The position numbers were made by a program, and so were the translations under genes. 64,000 nt of DNA, taken from assembly GCF_016859285.1 (NCBI RefSeq), contig NC_053420.1, positions 22,531,045 to 22,595,044 of the forward strand, given 5' to 3'. Below are positions 43,671 through 55,668 of the stretch, piece after piece. How positions within the stretch are numbered: position 1 is the first letter of the stretch; every line of letters starts with the position of its first letter. The notes beneath the pieces were generated by a model. The model was not told where the DNA came from. It searched no databases and saw only the letters and a program-made list of their open reading frames with translations. This stretch comes from Xiphias gladius (lineage: Eukaryota > Chordata > Actinopteri > Istiophoriformes > Xiphiidae).

Positions 43671-44414
43671 TGCGGCAAGAGTCCGATTTAAAGACTTGGC
43701 CAACAATTTAGCAATTTGGTCTCTGTAATTTTTTTTTTGACAAAGAGTCAAAACAAAAAATAAACTTTTAAACTCGGTCTGTAGCAGCTGCCTGCTGCTG
43801 TATATAGGTTGCCAAGACAACCAGTCGTCTTGGCCTGTCACTCAGAGGGGTCAAAGAGCCTATTAAAATCAAGATAGTTCACTCGCCAGGTTCTCTTCGC
43901 TTAATGTCCGTTTTTTACGATTGTGAATTATGCTAGCACATGAATACAGTATATAAACTCTAGGTCACTTGCAAGCTTTAGCTTCTGAAACAACCCCTTT
44001 CTTAGAATGCTTCTAAAATGTTGAAATATGTTATGTTACGTTGCTTTATTTGGAGGGGGAAGGGGTGAAAACGCTGAAAAGTATCTGACAGGTAGGGAAG
44101 ATATTAATTAAGATATCAATTAAAAAATGCAGTCTTAAAAGAATAATTTAAAAACACCATTTGCCTCACTACGCGTTTGAATACGGTCTCCTTTGTGATT
44201 GGACAGTCTCGTCATGAATAGTCTATAGACCCGGAAGTGGGGCGGTACTGCTGTTTTGCTGTCGAGTCACCTCTGCCAGGATGGAGGAAAACGAGCTGCT
44301 ATCATGCTGAAAAACGAAGGATCCCGACAAGCGAGCATCATAAACCAGGATAGTTAGACATAAGTCACCGTTTATCTTACACTGCTTGCGTCCTTTCTGT
44401 AACGCTTTGCCAAA
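43671..44414. promoter_or_regulatory. Shared 5' region of dnai1 (minus) and fam219a (plus)
   Basis: Only 744 bases separate the two start codons and nothing in between is coding. The dnai1 side carries an RFX-type X-box (43807-43822). The fam219a side carries an inverted CCAAT box (GATTGG, 44197-44202), an ETS-type CCGGAAGT (44231-44238) and an adjoining GC box GGGGCGG (44239-44245), 170-218 bases before the fam219a ATG. An AT-rich stretch (about 44030-44160) lies between. This suggests two back-to-back core promoters rather than one symmetric one. No TSS data. Confidence 0.65.
43807..43822 (-). promoter_or_regulatory. X-box (RFX binding site) upstream of dnai1
   Basis: GGTTGCCAAGACAACC, a palindrome with one mismatch. 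In the dnai1 direction it reads GTTGTC-TT-GGCAAC, fitting the degenerate X-box RYYNYY-N(1-3)-RRNRAC. It lies about 137 bases before the dnai1 start codon. RFX factors with FOXJ1 drive motile-cilium genes, so position and motif agree with the gene's role. Confidence 0.75.
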
Positions 44415-46918
44415 ATGATGGAAGAAATCGACAGGTTCCAAGTGCCTCCAGTCAACGGGGAGACACAGCCTTTGGTAAGAGACGAGAGACAAAAACAGAT
44501 TTTAAGCAAATCATTCTGCCGTTGAATGCAAACGGCAGCATTTTTTTTCTTCTTTTTATCTCGCCTGTGGGGCTTATCGTGACAGCTGTGGCACATAATC
44601 TGCGTGCGAGAGCTAACGGATAGCTATAGGACAAACCGGTTCTCTGGGATGGGTGTACATTGATTATGTCCAGATGAAAGGACAGGGGCTATATCCGTCC
44701 CTACAGAATGAACACATAAATAGCTCTGATAATAATTCAATAATAAATAAGCTTTTACTTTATTATATCCTAGTAATTAAACTATGCAGTTGACTAAAAT
44801 AGTGTTTTTCTTTTTCTTTTTTTCTTTTTTTTTGCAAATCCACGCCAGTATGCGCTTGTTTACATCAATATCTGACGGACGCCACTGTTTTTACATTTCG
44901 TCATCTGGTGACGTGTGATTTGGGTCGGGATGAGCTGTGAGCCCGAATGATCGCGTGAACAGGAGCTCTTGTGTCCAAACTGTACTGCAGAGTGCAGCCC
45001 TGATGACGGTGGTGGTGGTGGTGGTGGTTAGGGCGAGGAGGCCCCTATGAAGAGAATGGCCTCATCCTTCCATGATTTAACAAATGATAGGTTGCTGGCC
45101 CGCCGATAAAATTAGGAGAGATATATAGATATATAATAATACATTGTTTACAACATAGTGTTATTTTTCTCTGTGTTTTAATGCCATTACAATATGGGCC
45201 TAACCTTGCATAAGTTCTGAGTGGATATGACTGCCAAAAATCAACGGATTCACTGCTTCTGTTCCCTACATTTAAAGCATAACTGAGCTTTTCTTTGAGC
45301 AATACATTCTGTTATTACCATAGATAACTCTGATACGCCAGCCTTATTTTCCACGCTTCAAACAAAGTGGTCTCAAACAGCTGTCCCTTTTTAAGTGTTT
45401 GCCTTGGGGGTTTAGGCAAAAGCAGAGCTCCCGAGTTCTAATGTTCAGCCCTACTACCCCTGAGGCTATACTCCAGCAGAAATCATACACTTTCCCCCAG
45501 TAAAGAAAGTCTGCCTTTTTTTATGCAGCAGCAATTGCTCTTTCTGCATGAAGATTTGATCAATCTGCTCTCATGTTTCATCCAGTGAGATTTCCGAGGA
45601 AGTGAATCATTGTGGTTGCAGGGTGGGCAGTTTGTGCCCTAAAACTCTTGAAACCATTTAGTTTATTCTTTTTCTCCTCATAACTATAATAACCTGTGCA
45701 AGTCAAAAAACACTGTGGTCCTCTTCAGTGTAACCTCCTAACTTTTGCAGTTCAAACCCCTGAAACTCTCCCTCACTTTTACACCATATCTGATTGTGTT
45801 AGGATCACAGTTGCCGTGGCGCACATGGCTGTGCATTTTAATGCAAATAACTTCATTGTGATTCCTAAACCGCATGAATGCACATGGCACCTGGCTCCTT
45901 GTTGAAAATGAATTTCATACAAATAAAACAGCTTTGTGTAGAATTATGTGTGATTTGAATAATTGTCAATTATCAGTGAGAAGTGTATGAAGCTTAAGAT
46001 TGTGAAAAGTAAACTTGTTAATGATTTTTAATTATCCCTTCAATGAAATCAGTTTTTGAGAATGATTACTCTAGGCTAAATATCATTACGAGAGATTGCC
46101 TTGCAACATATTGAGATATTGCCCAGTTGCCATTATCAGCCATAAGGATAGCATGCAACTGTTTTAATGGTCACCTGATGTATCAGTCCTCACTGCTATT
46201 GGCCAGTGGGAGGCCATGATGTATAATCCTACCAATAGCTTGGTGTCTGTGCTGTGTCAGCATCCTTGTGGCTCTTCATCATCAGAGGTAGTAAAGGAGT
46301 CACTCACTGGAGGACACGCTGATGAAAATGATACACTGATGTGTACACACATCGTGCGTGCGTGCGTGCGTGTGTGTGAATGTTGAAGGTCGGGACGACG
46401 GGCCATGTTTTACTTTTAAAACATAGAATCAGCGTGTGACCCGAAATGTCATAGTTCAGGACTGAATCATTTTTTGAGTGACTGTCAGCAGTCTATAGGC
46501 TCTTAATGTATGTTTTAAGTGGCCTGGTTGACTTTGTATGAGGCCATCACCTAGTACCTATTACTTTACCCAAATGAAGCTAGTGATAATATAACATAGG
46601 CCAACAAGGATTACTTCTAATTTAACAACCTTTGGTAGCATTTCTTTAGGTAAAAGTTTGGAGTGATATACTGCAAGCTTTTGTATTTCAAGAGCAATTT
46701 TAATTTGTTTATCGTGGGCTACCTGCTTCTTGCTATTGGTAATTGTTATGTTCAAGAAGTGGCAGGAAATTCTGTCACAAACAGCTTAATACGGAATCCC
46801 TTTCATTATTCACTTCAAGCTCTGTGGAAAAAAAAATCAAAGGGATTCATTTGACAGACAATATGACCCTACCTAATTACAGTATTTTCCTGTGGTCGAA
46901 GTGAAGTGTGAGAAACAC

Positions 46919-46956
<38 letters not shown>

Positions 46957-49900
46957 TGTGGGTAAGCCTAATGATTTAAGGGAAGGGCCTGTTGCAGAAC
47001 ACAAAGGGCTCATGTTTGTGCTTGCTACAGTGCGACTACATCATTTGTGTGCTGTGCTTTCACAGCTCCTACTAGTGTGTGTACTGTATTCACTGTTGCA
47101 GCTCTCATTAATTATTCCAGCCAAGCGAACAATGCTTCATCATCAGATGAGGATGAGACTGTTGTATCCAGTGAAGGTATATTGGCTACACTGGACTGCA
47201 TTTAAAAAAAAAACAAAAAAACAAAACAAAAAACTTTCCAGCCTGTCATTTATCACTTGTTCTTGTTCAAATGTGGGGAAATCAACATTTAAAAGATACT
47301 GTATCAGCCTTTTGCTCTGATGACAATAATATAACTTTGTACTTTGAATTTTGCCTATGCATTAACCAGACACTACATGAATCTAAACATGTAGTGCTTT
47401 GCTATGCTGTATTACCAGACTGTGTTTTTGGCAGCTTGTTTTTAAACATGTTACGTGAAAATCGATATGCAAAATAAGCTTCCCACTTTCCGTGCTAAAT
47501 ACTCATGAATTTTTCATCAGGCCCTATGATATTGAATAAGATCTATTGGTCTCATGGAATTGGCCTGAGTTCCTGTAGTATTTCACATTAATAATAGGAA
47601 AAGGTTTTGATGAAATCGATTCAGGCATATCTGTGTCTAGCCCTATTTACTTTGTAATCCCTTCTCACAAACTTCAAAGACACTTGGGTTTTTCTAAATT
47701 TTTTAAACGTTTTCATGAAGTACAAACATACCATGGCCTTTTTATGTATAGACATCTATCACTTTGATTATATATTTTATTTTACGTTATTTAAGTAACA
47801 CACTATATCTCAGTATAAAGCTGTGGTCTGAGCCCATATGAATTTTCAACTATAACTGAACAGAAGTGTCCAAGTTTCAGCTCCAGTCAATTGATTGCTG
47901 GAAGGATCCTTTAAATATAGCTGTTATTCCTATGGAGAGAATACAGAGTTATTGAAAGCCAAATGCCTGGTAGCCTTTGCCCATCTGGCCTGTGGAGTCC
48001 CTCTGAGTGCAACAAGGGGAGGCCTGTAGGATCAACATAATGTGGAGCTCTGTCAGCAGAACAGGCCAAGCGCGAACCAGCTCCCCTCTCTCTCAGTCTG
48101 GGGAAACCGTGGCTCCAACAGCAACCCCCTCTGTTCTCCCACGCCTCCTCCCTATGCCATCACTGCTCACACATAAAAGAGACGGAGCCAGCGACATAGG
48201 CAGAACACTCAAGCCTATTGATGCTGCAAACCAGGCAGCTACAGTGGCCCATATCAGGGTATTGGACACAGGCAGGTTCTAAAAAAGAACTGATTTTTTA
48301 CTGATGTGGGCCGGTGGTAGCCTAGTGATAAATCGAGGGGCTGCTCTCAGCATTATGTTGATCGTTCCCTCAGGACTGCATTCAATTTCATGTGCCCAAA
48401 GGAAGTATAGCACAAGTTAATTGGTATTGTGTTACTAGAAAACAGCTTGGGTTCAAGTTTAATCCCTTTCAGATAGTCTGCAGCAGTGACACAGCTAGGA
48501 TTATGAGAGTCTATGAAGAGACAGCACCTAGACGGGACCAGAGATTGCACTAAATTAAGATACCAAATGTTAGTTGTTAGTGTTGTTGTTTTTGGCCGAA
48601 TCACGCTAACATGCTCTGTACTGTGTGTTTCTCTTCCTAGGACCCAGCAGCCTCAACCTCAGAGCCAGACAGTGACACCAAGGGAGAGACTGTGGCCATG
48701 AACTATAAGCCCTCACCACTGCAAGTCCAAATAGGTATCACACAGACACACTGCAAATCAATACATAACGTGACTTCACACTCTATAATAAAGGTTTTAA
48801 CAGTGAGCAGTAGCAAAGAGTCGAAAACACCTTGTGTTGTGGAAAGCATTAAGCACATCAGGGAAATGTGTGTGTTAAGTTTGCCATGGGCTACCGCATC
48901 ATGTAATGTTTTACTGCATCAGCGCATTGCAAAAATAAGCACAAACACTCAGTTCATATCCAGCACTATATGATATTCGCTAGGATTACTGTATCTCAGA
49001 GAAGTTTTATTCCCCAGCACTGCAATTTATTTCTACTGTCAGAGGTGTCAGAACATTTCTTCGCTGCCTCTGTTATTGTACCACCACAACACGGTGAAAG
49101 AATTCAGGATTCCTCATCTCTGTTTAGTCCTAAGGGTTCTGTTCCAGAAAGCTTGCCGAAGAATATTGCTTCCTCAAATTCACCAGTCAATATTTCAAAA
49201 GCTAAAATGATCCCATCCTCGGAAACATTTATTTTGAAACTCCGTGTCTCAAGAAGAACTTATATTTTAATAGTAATCACAATGTTTTTAACTTTCACAT
49301 TGCAAGTATCTTGAAAGAATTCTGTCAAATTGTGACAGTTGGTTTTTGGAGTCAAACTGTGATTTCTTCAATCCAAAAAAACTTTTTGTCATGACATCCA
49401 TACACTGTACACTAATATTCAAGCAGCAAAATCATATACATCTATCATTCATGGTCATTAAGTTGAGGTTTATTGATGTATTTACTCATGACCTCACATC
49501 CTGTGGTTACCCAGAGAAACAGAGGGACCTTGCAAGGAAGGGATCAGTGAAGAATGGCGCCGTGGGAAGTCCTGTCAATCAACAACCCAAGAAGAATGCC
49601 AGGACAAGGTAACAGCTTCCACTGCCTGTTTGTGTTTCTGTTCTGGCCACCAGCTCAACCACGAATGCATTAATTAGCATCTCAAGCGATATGTTTTTAT
49701 ATCTGCTGTTCACCGTTCAAGGCAAAGTACCGCAACCAGCTTGCCACTTAAGGCTTTTTTTGCCGTCAGCCGTCTGCAAACACCATCAGACTTCCTAATG
49801 TTACAACCAAACACAAACAGTGCAGACAACAAGGCTTTTTAGAGAGAGGGGAATTTGATGTTTCTGTGTGTGTGAACGTTGATGAAAGAGCCAAAGCATT

Positions 49901-52371
49901 GAGCATAAACCCAGTACAACCCACAGCATTGACAACTGGCTCATCTGTCTAATCCCACTCCCTGGCAGATTAGTGGAAATACAAGAAAGGCTACCGACTT
50001 GAACCCCGAGTCTCTGAGGCAGAAAGATAATCTAGGAACGCTTGCAGTCTGAGGGATACAGATTACCCCCAATTTTTGTGTCTTTGTGGCCTGAAAGGAG
50101 AGCACTACAAAACTCAGGACAAGCATCTGGTTTTTGGTAAAACTACTGCTCTATTAAGATCCCTCCATGATTTCAAATGTTGGCAAATAGTTTTGTGGGT
50201 GTTTCAGTAAGAACACGTTGCATGTCTTTGTGAAAAATGTGAAAGATTTTTGTTGAGGGTCGAAAATTTTTTCAAGTTTTGTCTTGTTCTGTCTTGTTTT
50301 CAATGCCCTTCTTCAGGTTGGTGGTGCCAAACAAAGGTTACTCCTCTCTAGACCAGAGCCCAGATGAGAAACCCCTGGTAGCACTGGACACTGACAGGTA
50401 CATAGTTTCTTCACATCAATTTCTATAATAGTAACAGGGTGAACTTTTCAGGCTGGCCTCAAAGGAGAGAAAAGGAGAAATTGGCTCACTTGTTTTGAAG
50501 GTCTGACTCTGCCATGATGGTACATTAATCCATAGAGCCACTTGAGAGAGTTCTTAAAAGAAGGGATCCTAAAAAGGGGTAAGGCCTCTCCCAGGGCTCA
50601 GGATTTGAGGATATGCGGGGTGAGGATTTGGACAGGGAAAAGCGGCTCAGAGGGAACACTCGCTTCCACCCCGTACCAGCGAGGCTGTATTTGACACAGA
50701 TGAGTCCCACCCTTTTGTGGCCTCCGTTTGCAGCTACATGAGGGAAACTCTGTCCTGTAAAAAGAGCACTCTGGAAGCAAACCAAGCTTACATCATGTAC
50801 TGCATCATGTACACCCACTGACAAGATTTCTGGCTCACAGCAACACAGGACACCCGTTTGTTTATTGTCCACATTTTAGATTCAAGTGCACACCCTTTGC
50901 ACAATGTCTCTCTGTTCTGTTTGTTTACAGTGTATGAAAGGGAGTTTTCTCATTTGAGGGAAAAGCCTGTTAGCTGCTTTAACATGATGTTACTACTCCT
51001 CAGATAAAATTTTATATAAAAGAAAAAAAAGACAGTTGGTGTCTGTATGTTGAACTGAACATCTGCGTGCTCCAATATGTCTCTTCATTCAGCCTGATTA
51101 TGAGAGCCAGTGGTTTCCATAGAAATCGAGAGATTGCAGCATATTGTCTTTATGAGTTATAATGTGCAATCAATACCTCAGAAATGTCAAGACTTTGTTT
51201 TCTAATCACTCTACCAATTAAAATACGAGCTGCAACTGGTGACTAGTATTAGCAGTTGATGATGTCATCAGGGTTATCTATAGCCTAAACTTGATACAGC
51301 CTACAAATTTAAAACTGAAAGCCTGCAGCACAAACAGGGGTCATAAAGTTTGAAAGGCATTGGCTTTTACTAGGGAGGGAGTGTCAAAAAAAAAAGACTG
51401 AGTTGCATCATGGGAAATGTAGGATCCAGCATTTTTTAGGCTTGACCCATACTGAGACTAAAAAGTGAGGATACCTCAAGCACTGCTGCTTTGATTTAAA
51501 TTATTTTTAAAAATCTGAGTCTCGCAAGTTATTATGAAAGTGCAATAATAAATTGCTGGACTACCTCTCTAAAGAGTCAGACATCAGTTTACGTTTATGT
51601 GTTACTGTTATCCGGACCCTCATCTTCTGTGTCTAACTGCTGATGTCTCCTGTCTTTCAGTGATGATGACTTTGACATGTCCAGATACTCCTCATCAGGA
51701 TACTCCTCAGCCGAGGTGAGATGTCTGAGGGACCAGGTATCTATACACACGTTATATTGTAGTTTATACAGTGTCACCCCACCAGTGTCACCACCTGATC
51801 ACCCAGTCCCATACCCACACCAGGTATATGTCCACGCATTGAAAAAATATGTACTGGCTCTGCGAAGCTTTCACTTCACCTACACACAGTCATCTGTAAT
51901 GATATATCCCCATTTCTCATCCAAACAGGTTGATTCCTGTTCATGTCTTCTGCTTGGAGTATCTTTTGTTTGGTCTTGACTCTTGCCTTGTCCCATTACC
52001 ACCTAAGACCCGTTTCGTTTCTATGTTGCTGCTTTCTGTTTCTGTAAAAATGTAACTAATTTGGATCACCATTGGTTTCGGCATCTATATTAAGTATTTT
52101 TTGAACCAGCTTAGTAATTTATTCAACTAAAAAGGTCATTCGTACCTTCGAAATTTGAGAAGAGCATTTGTCCAGACGCTCTGTTGATATCGTCTTTCTT
52201 TGGCTTCTACAGCAGATCAACCAGGACTTGAACATCCAGCTCCTAAAGGATGGGTACCGACTCGATGAGATCCCAGATGACGAGGACCTGGATTTGATCC
52301 CCCCTAAAGCAGTTAACCCCACCTGCATGTGCTGTCAGGCTGCTCCCTCCACAGCCTGTCAAATCCAGTAG
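44415..52371 (+). CDS. fam219a: FAM219A, complete, six exons
   Basis: A conserved vertebrate protein of unknown function. Exons: 44415-44474, 48641-48734, 49515-49608, 50317-50397, 51661-51715 and 52213-52371; 543 bases, 180 residues (human about 185). All GT-AG, phases consistent. It starts MMEEIDRFQVP with two tandem ATGs, then a variable acidic segment, MNYKPSPLQVQ, a basic segment (EKQRDLARKG...PKKNARTR), RLVVPNKGYSSLDQSPDEKP, an acidic-serine segment (DTDSDDDFDMSRYSSSGYSS) and QINQDLNIQLLKDGYRLDEI. It ends in a cysteine cluster (PTCMCCQ) and TACQIQ. No membrane segment or signal peptide; the SSLDQSP and DSDDDFD stretches look like phosphorylation sites (inference). FAM219A lies beside DNAI1, head to head, in human 9p13, as here. 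A paralogue (fam219b) exists but would fit less well. Confidence 0.96.
46925..46953. repeat. Poly(A) tract of 29 bases
   Basis: An uninterrupted A-run in fam219a intron 1. It might be the tail of an old retroposon, but no element body is recognisable upstream and no flanking duplication was seen. Confidence 0.8.
48309..48345 (+). mobile_element. Possible 5' fragment of a tRNA-derived SINE
   Basis: ggtggtagcctagtgataaa resembles the A box of tRNA-derived fish SINEs (TRGYNNAGTGG type). The B box and tail are missing, so only a short relic could be present. Confidence 0.35.
50398..51660 (+). other. fam219a: fam219a intron 4
   Basis: Non-coding, nothing recognised. Introns 2 (48735-49514), 3 (49609-50316) and 5 (51716-52212) are likewise unremarkable, although the intron 5 acceptor region reads open into exon 6. 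Confidence 0.75.
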
Positions 52372-55110
52372 CACCATTCCACCATTTTGCCCCCGAAAAA
52401 TCTCCTGCCCGCCACCTGCAATGACGCCAACTACTGACCAGAGTGGCAGCAAGGAGGAAAAACTATCAGCTTGCAATGGCACAAAGGGAAAAAAAGGGTT
52501 TGTAAATGCTAAAATAAGAAAAGAAAATAGGCCAAGTCTTGAGAAAAGAGTCAATATGTACAGTATCTGTGCACGTTCCTCCTATGGTAGGATCTGTGCA
52601 TCTTACTTCTGCATTGTTGGTTCAGCGGGGACTTGACTGATGGCAGAAACTTTACCTCTAAGGAAAACATGTCACTTTTGCTTCTCCTTTGTTTGACTTC
52701 CATCTCATGCTTGTGGATATTTTGGTTTTCAAGGACCATGAAAGATTGTGCGACGTTGTGGAAGAACAGAAACAACAAAATTGAATGTGTGTAATGGCGA
52801 CGAGGTGTCATCATTGGCAGTGCACCATCCACGGAAAGCACTTTTTCTGCTTGTGTATCATTGATGGTAAGATTCAACGGACAAGAAGAGATTGGAAGTT
52901 TTGTAGTGGCCGTTGTTTTTTCTCTCTATCACTTCTTTCAGCCAGTCTGTTTTGTCTTCCTGTGAAATATATGTGTGCCGAACATGAAAATGACATGTGT
53001 GTGTGTCTGATTATGTCCAGGAAAGTAGTGCTAAACCATTAAAACTTGCTGATAAATCACAAATGCTTACACTCACAACATTAAAATAGTAATTTTAGAT
53101 TTTTTTTTAATGTTTTTCTGTGAAACCAAGCTTTAACTGCTTAATGGTTTCATATTCAGTTAAGAGAAGCTGAAAAAAAAAATTGTTTTGCATGTTGCCT
53201 GTTAACACTCTAAATGTCTAATGACCAGCCTGTGCAGACAATTTATCAATTTTTATTGACCTCTAAACACATCCTGAGACATAATGTGAGGTGTGTTATT
53301 AAAAACAGTAATATTTAGGGTCACCTACTGTAATATCAGTAGATCTAGGGATTTAGAAACAATGGCAGGAACAGCTCATGAGTTAGTGTGTACTTCCTTT
53401 GTGTTTGTTCATGTTATCCCCGACATGAGTGGCTGTTTAAGATGCTCTCAAAGGCAGTCACCACTTGTGAATGTGGTTGCAAAATAATTCATATACTTAT
53501 CAGTGAATGGATAAAAGGCTTAGAATATGTGCAGATAAATAGAAAGATGTGCAATTTTTGTCATACTTGAGAATGTGTACAAAGTAATTCCATATTGCCT
53601 GGATGGAAATGAAATGGGATTTTTTTTTCTTTTTTTGGGCAGGAAAAAATACTCTTTTTGCATATCAAGGGAAGTATAAAATGCTTTCCTTTCTTTAAAG
53701 TTCTGTTTAAGTGTATTTGTTTTGTATGGTTGTACGTTTGCTCATACTCCCCTTGATTTTGAATACAACAAATGTGTCCGATTTGGGGACAACAACTGTA
53801 TATGTAGCACCTAACACAGCTGTGTATGGTCAATGCTTTACGCCAGTGGATGTTTTCCATGATGTTTAATAGGAAGTTTTCCTTGCTGTATAGAATTACT
53901 GAATGCATTCTCTTTATTTTTCGTGTTTACATCATTCTAAAGACATCTCCAGAGCTCTACCGATATCAGCTATTTTCTAGTAGATTGCATCTGAATCTGC
54001 TCAGCGGACGATCAAGCCAGGTTCCACCAAAACTCCCCAACAATTAGAGTTTTTACATATGTATGACTTCTGGATGCATATTTTAACTAGTATGACACCT
54101 GGAAAACGGTTTTCTCTTGAAAATAACTTAAGCCTAGATAAGCTCTTATCCAGCTTATGGGAATGATAGCTGTTAATATAACTACAGTTCTAAGTATGTG
54201 TGCACTTTACACTGTGGTCGATGTTATTTTCTCATGGTAATGCTGAGATTATTCTGTTGACTCATGTACAAGGGATTTTAAATACTCTGTGCATCTACAA
54301 TGAGCAATCTCATTTCGAGTACCTTTTTTCAATACATGATTTTATTTTTTGGGGGAACCGTACATCTTTCATAAGTGATGTTTTGCTAATTTTATTCAAA
54401 TATTTCACAATTCATTGGATGGAGATACGATGTGTAATGTATGACTCTGAAATGACAGATCTGCAAGCTTATGTGTGGTCGAGACAGGAATCGCTGATAT
54501 CCCTGATACAACCTCAGTGATACAGCATTTGATTTACAAAAGTACAGAAGCATTGAAAAAAAACAACAACTTTTTTTGCAAATAAGGTGCCATGCGTGTA
54601 GATAATGTATTAAGTAGAAAAAAGACACAAACAGTACAGTAGGTCAGGTAATATGTCACCAATGCATCTCCTAGCTGAGGTGTGTCTTAGACCAGTAGCC
54701 GTGTACAGTACAGTATAATAACAATGAAGGACTGACTGTGTGATTGACTATGGTGCTTCATTTTTTTTTTTTTTTTTTTAAGCATTAAGATCATCCTGAT
54801 AGATTCAACATAGGTTGTCGGAGTCGTCTCCTACTGAGTTCACTACTTCTGGCCAATGTTGTCTCCTTGGGGCATTGCTTCACTAATCACTTGAGTTTTA
54901 ACGTAATGCATTGTAACAAAAGCTATTTATTTGCAGTTGCGTGTGTTTTAATTTATTTTTCATGTATGGGAAATAACTCATATACAAACAGATACTTTTT
55001 ATTTGTCAGATGTTTATTATGATGATTGTGAACTGGTTCCATTTAGATTTTAACAGTGTTAAAGTTCTGTGTATAGTGCGACATATAAAAAAATAAATAA
55101 ATATTAGATA
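52372..55110 (+). other. fam219a: fam219a 3' untranslated region
   Basis: About 2.7 kb after the stop codon with no splice-supported coding exon and a T-run near 54760. Poly(A) candidates are ATTAAA at about 53039 and overlapping AATAAATAAATA at 55092-55103. The distal signal is assumed to set the end. Confidence 0.65.
55092..55101 (+). terminator. fam219a: Distal poly(A) signal of fam219a
   Basis: Two overlapping AATAAA hexamers, followed about 25-45 bases on by TG- and T-rich sequence. Confidence 0.55.
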
Positions 55111-55653
55111 TCTGAATTTTGATGTTGCCACATGCTTCTGTGATTTGTAATTGTACCTTTTTTGCTTGATACCATAGCAGCCATTTCTTTTTTAAACCAT
55201 TTTTTACATGTTCCACTAATAGAAAGACAGAATGATTAGGGGGGTGAAGTCTCAGTCAGATTCAAAGACTCCAATCCAAAACTTATTCATACAGCGGTCC
55301 CTGTAGGAGGTGAAAAAAAATAGCTACCATATGAAACAGTTTGCCTGCCACCCACACAGAGTCTCTGCTGGTGATGTGTTATTACCCACTGAAGTGAAGT
55401 GAATGAGTGTGATATTGCAGCCAGGAAAGAGAGGATGGAGGGAAGGGATGGATACATAGATAGAGGAGCAGCGAGTGCGAGGGAGGGGGGTTGGGTTTTT
55501 GTGATTAGCTTTGAGTTGATCCCTTGGGAGCAGATGGTGAATGGTGGCTTACCTAGATGCCTTGAAGCCCAGGAGCTACAGTAGTGTGAGTCCACGCTGC
55601 AAGGAGTAGCACTGAAGTTGAGGAATACGTAGTAAGGAGGCTCATGACAGAGG
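55111..55653. other. Intergenic, probable promoter region of the nicalin-like gene
   Basis: GA-rich around 55420-55490 (gaaagagaggatggagggaa and similar). No TATA box, clear CpG cluster or coding exon recognised. Confidence 0.45.
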
Positions 55654-55668
55654 ATGGCAGGGAGACAG
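55654..55668 (+). other. Tentative first coding exon of the nicalin-like gene
   Basis: The exon at 56070 has an in-frame TAG directly before it and no ATG ahead of the membrane segment, so the start must be upstream. aggATGGCAGGGAGACAG|gtgagg offers a good start context, phase 0 and a donor, and brings the total to 566 residues. A preceding ATG at 55643 would give a short upstream frame. Other ATGs in 55110-56069 that I tried run into stops or lack a donor in phase. Confidence 0.4.

Larger units (their letters stand above)
44475..48640 (+). other. fam219a: fam219a intron 1
   Basis: 4.2 kb. It holds a GGT trinucleotide repeat (45008-45029), a CGTG-type repeat near 46350, an octamer ATGCAAAT at 45841-45848, an A-run of 29 bases (46925-46953) and a short tRNA-SINE-like fragment near 48309. 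No coding exon recognised. Confidence 0.75.

Noticed and set aside
46892..47320. 142-codon plus-strand frame with a lysine run
   Set aside because: Starts with a poly(A) tract read as lysines and has no recognisable domain; it lies in fam219a intron 1.
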